A DNA stretch of 57,982 nt. Origin: Tissierellia bacterium (lineage in GTDB: Bacteria > Bacillota > Clostridia > Peptostreptococcales > Acidaminobacteraceae). Numbering within the stretch: position 1 is the stretch's first letter; every line of letters begins with the position of its first letter. The notes beneath the pieces were generated by a model. The model saw nothing but the letters and a program-made list of their open reading frames with translations. It did no database searches and was not told the origin of the DNA. Of the stretch, positions 10,509 to 20,009 are shown one piece after another. The translations under genes were made by a program, and so were the position numbers. Location of the stretch: the NCBI GenBank assembly GCA_012727635.1, contig JAAYGQ010000066.1, forward strand, positions 1 to 57,982, written 5' to 3'.

Positions 10509-10680
10509 AGTTCCTCCTTTAGGACTTCAGGGGCTGCCCGATGAAGCTCTATTAATACTTCTTTGTCCTACAGTTATGCTATTTTACAACAAAGTACTAT
10601 AAATGGCAAGTTTTAGTCATTTACCCCTTCTTTCGCCTTGTTTATTTTCCATAATCCCTCTTTTAACCCCACTTGCCTTC

Positions 10681-10708
10681 TTGAAGAGCCCCTAAGGACT
10701 GGTATAAT
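10681..10708 (+). promoter_or_regulatory. Sigma-A-like promoter for leucine dehydrogenase
   Basis: TTGAAG - 16 nt - TATAAT upstream of the CDS at 10760, which has AAAGGAG. Confidence 0.7.
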
Positions 10709-10759
10709 AGAAGTGGACCTATTATTCCAAGGTCATCCTAATTTAAGAAAGGAGTTTTC

Positions 10760-11821
10760 ATGATAATTTTTGATCTGATGCAGGAGCATGACTACGAACA
10801 GCTGGTATTCTGCCAGGACAAAGCCACGGGCCTTAAGGCCATTATTTGCATCCATGATACCACCCTGGGCCCGGCCCTGGGGGGCACTAGAATCTGGGAC
10901 TATGAAACAGAAGATGAAGCCATCATCGATGTACTTCGACTTGCACGGGGCATGACACTGAAAAATTCCGCCGCTGGCTTAAATCTAGGCGGGGGCAAAA
11001 CCGTAATCCTAGGAGACCCCAAGAAAATTAAAAGCGAAGCTTTCTTTAGAACCTTTGGTAAATACGTCGAAGGCCTAAGTGGACGCTACATAACAGCCGA
11101 AGATATGAACAGTACTACCCAGGACATGGCCTGGATCAACGATGAAACCGATTATGTTGTCGGACTTGAAGGCAAAAGCGGCAATCCGTCGCCGGTAACT
11201 GCCCTGGGAGTTTTTAGGGGCATTGAAGCGGCCTGCAACGAAGTCTATGGCAGTGATGATCTCACGGGAAAAGTGGTCGCCATTCAGGGCGCCGGCGCCG
11301 TGGGCTACACACTATGTAAGCATCTGCATGAATGTGGGGCAAAAATCATCGTAACCGATATCCGCAAAGAAAGCATTCAGCGCATTGTCGATGACTTCGG
11401 CGCCACTGCCGTAGAACCCGATGAAATTTATGCAGTGCAGTGCGATATCTTTGCTCCCTGTGCCATGGGCGCCGTTATCAACGATTTCACCATTGATAAA
11501 CTCCAATGCAAAATTGTCGGCGGCAGTGCCAACAATCAACTGGCCGAAGACAAACACGGCAAGATGTTAGAAGATAGAGGAATCCTCTATGTTCCCGATT
11601 TTGTCATCAATGGCGGAGGGGTAATCAATGTCTTTGAAGAGCTCAAGGGGTATAATGAAAAGCGGGCTCTTTCCCGTGCCAGTGCCATCTATGACACCTG
11701 TAAGAAAATCTTTTCTATCGCTAAAGAAGAAGGAATTCCCACCCATGAGGCCGCCGAACGTATGGCCAATGAGCGCATCGAAGCAATGTCCAGAGTAAAT
11801 TCTCTTTATTTAGACCGCTAA
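10760..11821 (+). CDS. Leucine dehydrogenase / Glu-Leu-Phe-Val dehydrogenase
   Basis: [22 protein letters not shown] catalytic Lys, GAGAVG NAD motif, [13 protein letters not shown]. Confidence 0.9.
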   Translation: MIIFDLMQEHDYEQLVFCQDKATGLKAIICIHDTTLGPALGGTRIWDYETEDEAIIDVLRLARGMTLKNSAAGLNLGGGKTVILGDPKKIKSEAFFRTFGKYVEGLSGRYITAEDMNSTTQDMAWINDETDYVVGLEGKSGNPSPVTALGVFRGIEAACNEVYGSDDLTGKVVAIQGAGAVGYTLCKHLHECGAKIIVTDIRKESIQRIVDDFGATAVEPDEIYAVQCDIFAPCAMGAVINDFTIDKLQCKIVGGSANNQLAEDKHGKMLEDRGILYVPDFVINGGGVINVFEELKGYNEKRALSRASAIYDTCKKIFSIAKEEGIPTHEAAERMANERIEAMSRVNSLYLDR

Positions 11822-11824
11822 ACC

Positions 11825-11849
11825 AAGGGTCCCTGGGGGGACCTTTTTT
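11825..11849 (+). terminator. Intrinsic terminator of leucine dehydrogenase
   Basis: AAGGGTCCC TGG GGGACC TTTTTT just after the stop codon. Confidence 0.75.
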
Positions 11850-11875
11850 ATTTTCTCATTGCCTCTACTTTAAAT

Positions 11876-11911
11876 AAAAAAAGACTGTCTTAAAAAAGGC
11901 AGCCTTTAACT
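11876..11911 (-). terminator. Intrinsic terminator of the phosphofructokinase gene
   Basis: Minus AAAGGCTG...CAGTCTTTTTTT. Confidence 0.75.
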
Positions 11912-11916
11912 AAATC

Positions 11917-13149
11917 TTATTCTCGTTCTTCGCCATGCTTGACAAGAAAAGTCTTTGGGATGGGAGGACTACGAAGTACTGCAATCTCAGGGATATTTCC
12001 ACCGACTAGGGGCTTGGCATAATGAATAAAGGCTTCACTGACATAATTGCCCTCTTCATTCATAAATTCTCTGGGCATGGTCTTACTATGACGAGCTACT
12101 TTTTCTATGGGGACCAATTCGTAGTGAACTCGGTAGGGGGGAATACGGCGCATGGCCACGGAGCCTGAGAGTCCCTTAAAAGCGAGCTTTGCTCCTACTT
12201 CACCAACTTCTCTTGCTTCTTTGGCATCCACATCGCTACGCACACCTAAGAAAGAGCGCTGTAAATAACCAAAGGTATCGGCCCTGACTCTGGAAATGTT
12301 CAATCTTTTTTTAACGGCCTCAGCCAGCATATCCCCTAGCAAACCATTGCCCGAGAGCTGTACATTGCCATGGGAGTCTGTTTCGTTTTCCATAAGATTT
12401 ACGATAACAGGGTTGCCCTTACCATCTTCGATGCCTTCACTAACGGCAATGGTACAGCGTCCAATTGTATTGTAAACCCTTTCCACATCATCTAAAAACT
12501 TTTCCAGATCAAAGGGAATTTCCGGCACATAGACTAGATGGGGGCCCTCGTCTTCGGATTGTTGGGCCAGAGCTGCTGCTGCTGTTAGGTAACCGGCATG
12601 GCGACCCATAATAATACCTATATAAATACCACCCATGGCCATATTGTCTTTTTCAACCCCTCGAAAGGCCTGGAGAACGTAGCGTGCTGCACTTCCAAAG
12701 CCGGGGCTATGGTCATTTTCCATTAGATCGTTGTCTATGGTTTTTGGAATATGTACCGCCACCAGATCATAATCTTCGTTTAGGGCATACTCTTTGATGA
12801 TTCGCACGGTATCGGCGGAGTCATTTCCCCCAATATACAAAAAATACCGAATATCATGATGGCGCATTACTTCAAACATGCGCATTAAATAAGCTTCATC
12901 GGGTTTGACACGGGTGCTCAAAAGAATGGATCCCGGTGTGACTGCAATGCGTTCCAAATTTCCTTCGGTTTCATAGGCAAGATCCACAAAGTTTTCCTCT
13001 GCAATGCCCTGAATACCGTGGAGTGCTCCATAGATATGGGTTACATTGGGATTACGCCTTGCTTCTTTTATAATGCCCACCAGAGATTCATTGATCACCG
13101 CCGTCGGTCCACCTCCCTGGGCAATCAGCATCTTTCCAATTAATGGCAT
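11917..13149 (-). CDS. pfp: 6-phosphofructokinase, PPi-dependent type
   Basis: LIAQGGGPTAVINESL, GGNDSADT and PKTIDNDL motifs; start at 13149 preceded by AAGGAG. Confidence 0.88.
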   Translation of the reverse strand: MPLIGKMLIAQGGGPTAVINESLVGIIKEARRNPNVTHIYGALHGIQGIAEENFVDLAYETEGNLERIAVTPGSILLSTRVKPDEAYLMRMFEVMRHHDIRYFLYIGGNDSADTVRIIKEYALNEDYDLVAVHIPKTIDNDLMENDHSPGFGSAARYVLQAFRGVEKDNMAMGGIYIGIIMGRHAGYLTAAAALAQQSEDEGPHLVYVPEIPFDLEKFLDDVERVYNTIGRCTIAVSEGIEDGKGNPVIVNLMENETDSHGNVQLSGNGLLGDMLAEAVKKRLNISRVRADTFGYLQRSFLGVRSDVDAKEAREVGEVGAKLAFKGLSGSVAMRRIPPYRVHYELVPIEKVARHSKTMPREFMNEEGNYVSEAFIHYAKPLVGGNIPEIAVLRSPPIPKTFLVKHGEERE

Positions 13150-13271
13150 AGTCCTTCTCCTTTCCAACTTTCTTTTACCTTCAGTTTAGCATAAGAATAC
13201 AAAAGAAGTAATCCATGCTAAGCTTTCTTTTTTATCCAATAAAAGGTAGAATAGACTTCAGGAGGGCCGTT

Positions 13272-13769
13272 ATGAAGGTATACACACTTTGGACACAAAT
13301 GAGTCAAGAACTAAATCAGACCCAATCAGCCGCTTTCTGGCAGGAATACTTTGCCACGGAAACAAAAATCTATGAACAACTTCTCAAAAAAAAGGATCCC
13401 CAGATCCACGGGACCTTAGAGGACCTCGCCAAGGAATATGGCGTCGAAAATCCAGTATTTGCTGGTTTTCTTGATGGCATCAATGAATCCATTGAACCAA
13501 CTATTGAACTAGAAGAACTGGAAGAAACCAGCCTCATTGATGTTAAGGTAGTTTACGAGAAACTCTTCTACAACATGATGGAAGCCAAAGCCGATTGGCT
13601 CTACAATCTGCCCATCTGGGAAGAGATTCTTGAGAGCGATAAACGCGGTGAGCTGCGCAGAGCCTATCTAGCTGCCCACACTCGCAGTGTTACGAAAATC
13701 GGTAGGAATGATCCCTGCCCCTGCGGCAGCGGTAAGAAATACAAATACTGCTGCATGAATCAAAAGTAG
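13272..13769 (+). CDS. SEC-C zinc-binding motif protein
   Basis: C-terminal [18 protein letters not shown]; start at 13272 preceded by GGAGGG. Confidence 0.88.
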   Translation: MKVYTLWTQMSQELNQTQSAAFWQEYFATETKIYEQLLKKKDPQIHGTLEDLAKEYGVENPVFAGFLDGINESIEPTIELEELEETSLIDVKVVYEKLFYNMMEAKADWLYNLPIWEEILESDKRGELRRAYLAAHTRSVTKIGRNDPCPCGSGKKYKYCCMNQK

Positions 13770-13797
13770 AAGCCCTCATTAACTTCTACTTTTTTTT
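13763..13797 (+). terminator. Intrinsic terminator
   Basis: AAAGTAGAAG-N10-CTTCTACTTTTTTTT at the SEC-C gene 3' end. Confidence 0.85.
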
Positions 13798-13809
13798 AGG
13801 AGGCTCCCA

Positions 13810-15003
13810 ATGAAACTTACAAGCAAAGAACAAAATGAAGCTCTAGCCCTACTAAGAGAATTAATAAAAATCCCCAGCGGCTACTTTGATGAAGAAAACA
13901 TTATGAACTTCACTAAGATGGTGGCTCAAAATTATAATCTTCCCGCAAAACTCCACAGATATAGCTTTAAACCTCTAGAATTTGAAGGCCTTAATCTCTA
14001 CGGCCTAATCGAAGGGGAAGGGGGCCCTCTTATCTATCTTGGAGGCCATCTGGATACGGTACATCTGGCTTCGGGTTGGACAAAACCACCCCTAGGGGCC
14101 ACTTTGGAAGAAGGTCGACTCTATGGCACCGGAGCCCTTGATATGAAGGCGGGCTGCGCTGCAATTCTCTACACACTAAAGTTATTTCTCCGGGATTATC
14201 CCAAATTTAATGGAAAAATCCTCTACCACTTTGCTTCAGTGGAAGAAGGACCCTACGGCCTGGGCACAACCTTTTTTATAAAGGATATTCTAAAGCAAGT
14301 GCCGGATTTTGCCCTTATCGCCGAACCTTCTTCAGCCCTAGCTGAGCTCGATAACGCCAGCATTAGCCTAGGAGCCAAGGGGGGCTACAATTATAAAGTT
14401 TATCTAAAGGGCCTAAGCACCCATGCCGCTACACCGGAAATGGGCATTAGTGCCGCCGAAGATGCGGCTAAACTGGTTTTAGAACTCAACCATGTAGAAA
14501 CCCTGGAAGATCCACTCCTTGGAAAAGGAGCCAGTTGCGTTATCGCCCTTCACAGCGCCAGCGGCGCCTGTAGTGTTCCCGATGAAGCCGAAATAGAAGT
14601 ATTTCGCCACTGCGTACCAGGAGAAAGTATGGCAACCATTGAAGCAGAAATCCACGATGCCATCGCCAGAGCAGAGCTTAAATGTAGCTATACTATTGCA
14701 TTCAGAGAGCCTCCCGCCCAGGGCTTCGATGGTGGCTTTCCACCTTATACTACCGACAAAAACAATCCCTATGTTCAAAGACTCGAGACCATTCTAAAAG
14801 AGGAAATCGGAAAAGAGCCTGCCTATACCTCTTCTAAAGCCATAGGCGACTTTAATCTTATTGGTGGAGTCCTGGGTGTTCCCACGGTGCTCTATGGACC
14901 CCGGGGAGAGAATATCCACAGTGCCGATGAATATGTAACGATCTCTACCTATTACGAGACCATCCATGTACTCTATGAATTTCTAAAAAAGAGCTTGACC
15001 TAA
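13810..15003 (+). CDS. M20 family metallopeptidase (ArgE/DapE-like)
   Basis: GGHLDTV, GTGALDMKAG, EEG motifs; SD AGGAGG. Confidence 0.9.
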   Translation: MKLTSKEQNEALALLRELIKIPSGYFDEENIMNFTKMVAQNYNLPAKLHRYSFKPLEFEGLNLYGLIEGEGGPLIYLGGHLDTVHLASGWTKPPLGATLEEGRLYGTGALDMKAGCAAILYTLKLFLRDYPKFNGKILYHFASVEEGPYGLGTTFFIKDILKQVPDFALIAEPSSALAELDNASISLGAKGGYNYKVYLKGLSTHAATPEMGISAAEDAAKLVLELNHVETLEDPLLGKGASCVIALHSASGACSVPDEAEIEVFRHCVPGESMATIEAEIHDAIARAELKCSYTIAFREPPAQGFDGGFPPYTTDKNNPYVQRLETILKEEIGKEPAYTSSKAIGDFNLIGGVLGVPTVLYGPRGENIHSADEYVTISTYYETIHVLYEFLKKSLT

Positions 15004-15010
15004 AAAGCAC

Positions 15011-15045
15011 AAAAAAAGCAGCGATAAAGTTTCGCTGCTTTTTAA
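15011..15045. terminator. Bidirectional terminator between convergent M20 and arginase genes
   Basis: AAAAAGCAGCGA taaagtt TCGCTGCTTTTT. Confidence 0.85.
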
Positions 15046-15055
15046 CTCTTACTCT

Positions 15056-15964
15056 TTAAATAAGCCATTCTCCCAAAAGAGAACCCGCCAGTGCAACGGC
15101 GGCTTCGGCTGTTTTGTTCTTATCATCCAAGATCGGATTTACTTCGACAAATTCAACGCTTACTAAATTGACATTCTTAGTAACTAGTTCTAGGGAAAGA
15201 TGAGCTTCTCTGTATTCCATCCCGCCCGGGACAATCGTACCCGTACCCGGTGCAAAGGCGGGGTCTAAAACATCAACGTCGAAGGAAACGTGAACTCCAT
15301 CGGTGCCCTGGGAAGCAATGGCCATGGCTTTATCCATCACCCATTGTATTCCATTAAGGTCAATTTCATGCATGGTAAAAACAGGTATACCCAGTTCTTT
15401 AAGAGCCCTTCGTTCTCCACTGTCAAGGTCCCGGCAACCTACATAGGCAATATTTTCTTTGCTTAGTTTAAATTCGCTGCCACCGATGGCAGAAAGACGA
15501 TCCAGGCCCCTGCCTAAAAGCGAAGCTACAGGCATTCCGTGGATGTTTCCTGAAGGAGAGGTCTCACCGGTATTAATATCCCCATGGGCATCAAACCAAA
15601 TCACTCCCAACCTAGGGACATTTTTTAATACACCTTTAATGGTTCCAATAGCTAAAGAGTGGTCCCCACCAATAACCAGGGGAAAGCGTCCGGCCTTCAT
15701 TACCTCATCCACCTTAGCTGCCAGTTTTTCGTTGGCCTCTACCACCGAAGCAAGATTCTTATGATTGCTACTGTCCTTGCCGGTTTCTACGGCATGAAAG
15801 GAAATGTTTCCTTCATCTTGAACGTCATAACCAATTTTTTCAAGTCTTTTTTTAATACCTGCATAACGAATGGCATCGGGCCCTAAACTAGCACCACGCT
15901 TAGATGCTCCAAGATCCAGTGGAACGCCTATGATGGATAGTTTTGAATTAATTCCGGGGTTCAT
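15056..15964 (-). CDS. rocF: Arginase
   Basis: GGDHSLAIG, WFDAHGDINT, SFDVDVLDP, EFVEVNP; start at 15964 preceded by GGAGG. Confidence 0.93.
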   Translation of the reverse strand: MNPGINSKLSIIGVPLDLGASKRGASLGPDAIRYAGIKKRLEKIGYDVQDEGNISFHAVETGKDSSNHKNLASVVEANEKLAAKVDEVMKAGRFPLVIGGDHSLAIGTIKGVLKNVPRLGVIWFDAHGDINTGETSPSGNIHGMPVASLLGRGLDRLSAIGGSEFKLSKENIAYVGCRDLDSGERRALKELGIPVFTMHEIDLNGIQWVMDKAMAIASQGTDGVHVSFDVDVLDPAFAPGTGTIVPGGMEYREAHLSLELVTKNVNLVSVEFVEVNPILDDKNKTAEAAVALAGSLLGEWLI

Positions 15965-15996
15965 ATTTTCCTCCATTTCAAATTCTTTGCAATTCA

Positions 15997-16024
15997 ATTA
16001 TAACAAACTCACCACTTCTTTCAA
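15997..16024 (-). promoter_or_regulatory. Promoter of the arginase gene
   Basis: Minus strand TTGAAA - 16 nt - TATAAT. Confidence 0.7.
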
Positions 16025-16199
16025 GGATTGCTTATAGGTTCTGCCCTTTTAATAGCTCAAAAAGTGGCGTGGTTGATTTTCTTAAAAACTCCTGCCCTTA
16101 AAACATTTTCTAGAGTACCTCTTAAATCAATCATAGCTAAATAATGAGCTAAAAGTTTATCTTGTTGATTTCTTCCTTTGTTAAATAAAGCTTACTAAA

Positions 16200-16892
16200 T
16201 TATAAGAAGCCTGCCATGGCGGCTAAAAATAGTGCCGGCAGCATATTTGCCACGGATAGCTTGCTATCCAAAAGAAGATTTAATCCGATGGCAAAAATCA
16301 TTACGTTTCCCACTATGGATGTATTATGCAGCACTGAATCGGTTAAAAAGGGAGCCAAAAACCCTGCCAAGAGAGTAAAGCTTCCCTGCCAAAGGCCCAG
16401 GGGGAGGGCCGAAAAAAGAACCCCTCTTCCATAGTAATTGGCTAATATAAAGGCGGTAAAACTATCCAGTACGGTTTTTGCTAGGAGAATGGAGATATTG
16501 CCAAAAAGAGCGTCTTCAAAGGCACCAATAATGCCCATGGCGCCAATGCACATTGTCATGGAAGCTATAAGAAAACCTTGAACAAAGCCTTCTTCACCGC
16601 CTCCATAGCGAGCCTCGAGTCTTTCTCCAAAGCCTTCAATGGCCTCCTCAATGCCCATATAGGCCCCCAGCAGAGTCCCTAGAACCATGGTTATAAGCAT
16701 CATCAGCACGTCGCCCTCAGAAGAACCAAGACGGCTTAACACTCCCGACAGGCCCAGTATAACGACGCTAAGGCCCTGGACTCGAATCAGTTGACTACGC
16801 AAACTTTGTGAGATGCCACGGCGCATAAAAATCCCTGCTCCTCCACCCAGCAGTACTCCAAGAACATTGATCAGTGTTCCAATACCGCCCAC
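16200..16892 (-). CDS. DUF554 family membrane protein
   Basis: IGTLINVLGVLLGGGAGIFMRRGI start and GAMGIIGAFEDALFGN motif. Confidence 0.9.
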   Translation of the reverse strand: MGGIGTLINVLGVLLGGGAGIFMRRGISQSLRSQLIRVQGLSVVILGLSGVLSRLGSSEGDVLMMLITMVLGTLLGAYMGIEEAIEGFGERLEARYGGGEEGFVQGFLIASMTMCIGAMGIIGAFEDALFGNISILLAKTVLDSFTAFILANYYGRGVLFSALPLGLWQGSFTLLAGFLAPFLTDSVLHNTSIVGNVMIFAIGLNLLLDSKLSVANMLPALFLAAMAGFL

Positions 16893-16914
16893 AATCCACC
16901 TCCTATGTAAATTT

Positions 16915-16946
16915 AAAAGTAAGAAGGGTAAACCCTTCTTACTTTT
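16915..16946. terminator. Terminator downstream of yhaM-like gene
   Basis: AAAAGTAAGAAGGG TAAA CCCTTCTTACTTTT, GNRA-size loop, T-rich on both sides. Confidence 0.85.
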
Positions 16947-17892
16947 ATTCTTCTTCCAACGGTTTATAAACGGTGCGCCTACCTAGGCTAAAGACAGGGC
17001 TACTAAAGTGCCCCCCTTCTAGATCCAAGGTTGCTTTTTGCATATCATAGATGCGAGCATCGATGATATCAAGATAGTGGAGCAGTTCTGCTTCGGGGAA
17101 CATAGGTTTTTTTGGTGAACCGTATTCGGGTTCATAATGGTGGGACAAAACCATATGCTGTAAAAGAAGTTTGGTTTCCTCATCGCAGCCCACATCTTCA
17201 GCAATTTCCTGAATCCGATTGATGCCGGTGATAATGTGGCCTAGCAGTATGCCTTCTTTTGTATAGGTAGAGACAATCCCCATCTCATTGGCGCTCATCT
17301 CGGTTATCTTTTCAAGATCATGGTAGAGAACTCCCGTAAAAAGTAGATCTCCATCCAAATTATAGAGCTTAGCCAGCATTTCTCCGGCTTTATACATTCT
17401 CAAAACATGATAAAGCAGTCCTCCACGAATGGCGTGGTGATTGCTTTTTGCAGCAGGATAGTAGAGCATCTTTTCTTTATGAAGCTCCAAGGCCGCTATG
17501 GCCATTTTTCTCAGAGATTCCTTTTCTACTTTTTGGGCCCTATCGTAGAGCTCCTGCCACATGGTTTCTCCCTCATAGGGAGCCGAGCTTATCAGCTGCT
17601 TATAATCCACTTCGTCGTCATCGCCGATGGGTCTGTGCTTAATGATTTTCAGCTGCATTTGATCCATCCACAGAGTGACATCACCCCGTATCTTAGAAAC
17701 ATCTCCGGTTTCATAGAGCTTTTCCTGGCCATCTTGGATGTTCCAGATCTTGGCATTTATATGACCCGAGGCATCTTCTAAAACGAGATCAAAATATTTG
17801 TTATTATTGGCACTGGTGCGCAGATTGAGTTCTCTAATCAAATAGAAGCCTTCAATGCGTTCGCCAACTTCAAAGTCTCGAATCAGTTTCAT
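16945..17892 (-). CDS. yhaM: 3'-5' exoribonuclease YhaM family (OB-fold + HD domain)
   Basis: OB-type N-terminus (FYLIRELNLRTSANNNKYFDLVLEDASG), HD motifs HHAIRGGLLYHV and YHDLEK; start at 17892 has GGAGAG. Confidence 0.88.
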   Translation of the reverse strand: MKLIRDFEVGERIEGFYLIRELNLRTSANNNKYFDLVLEDASGHINAKIWNIQDGQEKLYETGDVSKIRGDVTLWMDQMQLKIIKHRPIGDDDEVDYKQLISSAPYEGETMWQELYDRAQKVEKESLRKMAIAALELHKEKMLYYPAAKSNHHAIRGGLLYHVLRMYKAGEMLAKLYNLDGDLLFTGVLYHDLEKITEMSANEMGIVSTYTKEGILLGHIITGINRIQEIAEDVGCDEETKLLLQHMVLSHHYEPEYGSPKKPMFPEAELLHYLDIIDARIYDMQKATLDLEGGHFSSPVFSLGRRTVYKPLEEE

Positions 17893-17914
17893 ACTCTCTC
17901 CTTCAGTGTCAAAG

Positions 17915-18649
17915 TTATTTTGTAACAGGAAATTTCTCTCGGAGTTCTTCCATATAAGCACTGTAGAGGGCCTGTTGTTTATTTTTCCTAAGTTCTTCTA
18001 GTATCTCAGGAAGGGCCTGCTCAAAGCTTTTCACACCTTCGGGCACTTTGTTGTCCACTTGGATTAAATGAAAACCAAATTGTGTTTCTACAGGCTCAGA
18101 GATTTGCTTGGGCTCAAGATTAAAAGCCACTTCTTCAAATTCCGGAACCATACGTCCACGTTCGAAAAGTCCAAGGGCTCCGCCATTGTCCTTCGACGGG
18201 CAGGTGGAATATTCCAGGGCCAGTTCGCTAAAACCTTCCCCTTCGTCCAGTCTCTTTTTAAGGGCACTGGCTTCTTCTAGCGTTTCTACAAGAATATGAC
18301 TGGCAGCTACCTGCTCAGAACTAACATAGGCTTCTTTATTGTCATTGTAATAGTTTAAACTTTCTTCTTGTGTGGGCTCGGCCTGCTGTAAAACTTCATT
18401 GATTGCCATTCCCTTTAAAACTTCTTTTCCAATCTTTTCCATTTCTTTTTTATAGGCCACAGAATCCTGAAGCTTCTTTGCCAAGGCATCCTGATACAAA
18501 AGTTCTTGGTTAATCAGTTCTTCCAGTATGACATCTTCTCCCAAGCTCGCTAGCTGCTGAGCGTACTCCGGGGGCATGGAAGCCAGAAAATCCTGTAAAT
18601 CCTCATTTGTTAAAGCTTTGTCTGCCACATGGGCTAGTGCATTGTTCAT
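17915..18649 (-). CDS. Parvulin-type peptidylprolyl isomerase
   Basis: ASHILVETLEEASALKKRLDEGEGFSELALEYSTCPSKDNGGALGLFERGRMVPEFEEVAF. Confidence 0.92.
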   Translation of the reverse strand: MNNALAHVADKALTNEDLQDFLASMPPEYAQQLASLGEDVILEELINQELLYQDALAKKLQDSVAYKKEMEKIGKEVLKGMAINEVLQQAEPTQEESLNYYNDNKEAYVSSEQVAASHILVETLEEASALKKRLDEGEGFSELALEYSTCPSKDNGGALGLFERGRMVPEFEEVAFNLEPKQISEPVETQFGFHLIQVDNKVPEGVKSFEQALPEILEELRKNKQQALYSAYMEELREKFPVTK

Positions 18650-18811
18650 TGTTCACGTCCTTTCTTCTACTTAATTGTTATACCCAGATAATATTTGCAT
18701 ACACCTTTATTATGCCATCTTTGCTGTCTTTGGGAAAGGACTTTACTCTTTCTTCTTTTCTAAGTAAAAACCTTGACTCATTCATTTCTTCTTTGTATAA
18801 TTTGTTTAAGT

Positions 18812-18987
18812 ATCAGTGAAAAGACAAAGTACCGGGTTTTCTGTCCCAAAGCGAGCCGAAAAGGGTGGGAGTTCGGCGGACATACCCCGAGAATGGACCT
18901 TGGAGATACTTCGCTTGAAAAAGCGTTACCCTAGAGAACCAAGTAGGTGGTACCGTGCTTATGCGCCCTATTTTCGGGTGCTTTTTT
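18812..18987 (+). promoter_or_regulatory. T-box leader (tRNA-Trp-sensing) upstream of trpS
   Basis: AGGTGGTACCG antiterminator motif at 18945-18955; specifier-like GAA-TGG-ACC (UGG codon 18894-18896); terminator GCGCCC tatttt c GGGTGC TTTTTT at 18963-18987; followed by trpS. Confidence 0.95.
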
Positions 18988-19000
18988 AATAGGAGGAACT

Positions 19001-19993
19001 ATGAAGAAAAGAATTTTCAGCGGCATCCAGCCCTCGGGGGATTTAACCCTAGGCAATTACCTAGGAGCCCTTCGTAATTGGCCCCGCTTTCAGGAGGACT
19101 ACGATGTAGTTTACTCCATAGTGGACCTGCACGCCATTACAATCAAGCAAGACCCAAAGCTCCTACATGAAAGAACTCTTTTAAACCTGGCCCTTTATAT
19201 GGCCGCCGGTATTGATCCCGAGAAATCCATCCTCTTTATACAGTCCCAGGTGGCCGAACATACGGAACTGTGCTGGATCCTTGCCTGTCACGCCTATATG
19301 GGTGAACTCTCACGCATGACCCAGTTTAAAGATAAATCTTCCCGTATTAACCAGAATGACAGCATTCCCTCGGGCCTCTTTAACTATCCTACTCTTATGG
19401 CAGCGGATATTCTACTCTACCAAGCCGAGCTGGTCCCCGTTGGAGAGGATCAGTCCCAGCATCTGGAACTAACCCGGGACTTGGCCCTTCGCTTTAATAA
19501 TGCCTATGGCAAGACCTTTAAAATCCCTCAGGGGCATTTCAACCCCTTTGGAGCTAAAATCTATGACCTTCAAAATCCCACAGCGGTGATGAGCAAATCT
19601 TCGGAAAACAAAAATGGTATACTCTTCTTAATGGAAGAAGAAAAAAGCCTACGAAAAAAGATTGCCCGTTCGGTTACTGATAATTTGGGGAAGATCCATT
19701 ACAATGATGACCAGCCCGGTGTAAAAAATCTTTTGAATATTTATGCCCTGCTTAGCAATAAGACCATTGATAAAACCCTCCTGCACTTCCAGGAGAAAGG
19801 GTATAAAGAGCTCAAAGACGAGGTTAGTGAAGTTGTTCTCAATGAACTTCTTCCTCTACAAAAACGTACCCGAGAGTATTTAAACGATCCCACGGAACTA
19901 AAAAAGATTTATGAGAAGGGCGCAGATAAAGCCAGAGTACTAGCAAAACCAACGCTGGACGACGTAAAAAATAAGCTAGGCTTTGTTCTTTAA
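19001..19993 (+). CDS. trpS: Tryptophanyl-tRNA synthetase
   Basis: FSGIQPSGDLTLGNYLGAL (HIGH-equivalent) and AVMSKSSEN (KMSKS); SD AGGAGG; preceded by T-box. Confidence 0.97.
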   Translation: MKKRIFSGIQPSGDLTLGNYLGALRNWPRFQEDYDVVYSIVDLHAITIKQDPKLLHERTLLNLALYMAAGIDPEKSILFIQSQVAEHTELCWILACHAYMGELSRMTQFKDKSSRINQNDSIPSGLFNYPTLMAADILLYQAELVPVGEDQSQHLELTRDLALRFNNAYGKTFKIPQGHFNPFGAKIYDLQNPTAVMSKSSENKNGILFLMEEEKSLRKKIARSVTDNLGKIHYNDDQPGVKNLLNIYALLSNKTIDKTLLHFQEKGYKELKDEVSEVVLNELLPLQKRTREYLNDPTELKKIYEKGADKARVLAKPTLDDVKNKLGFVL

Positions 19994-20009
19994 AGCCAAA
20001 GGAGGGTGT

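Noticed and set aside
17407-17781. 124-aa plus-strand ORF
   Set aside because: Antisense shadow of the yhaM-like gene; no SD or recognisable domain.
18947-19000. ORF-track extension of trpS into the T-box
   Set aside because: The GTG/TTG-type upstream start lies in the T-box antiterminator/terminator; the true start at 19001 has AGGAGG.
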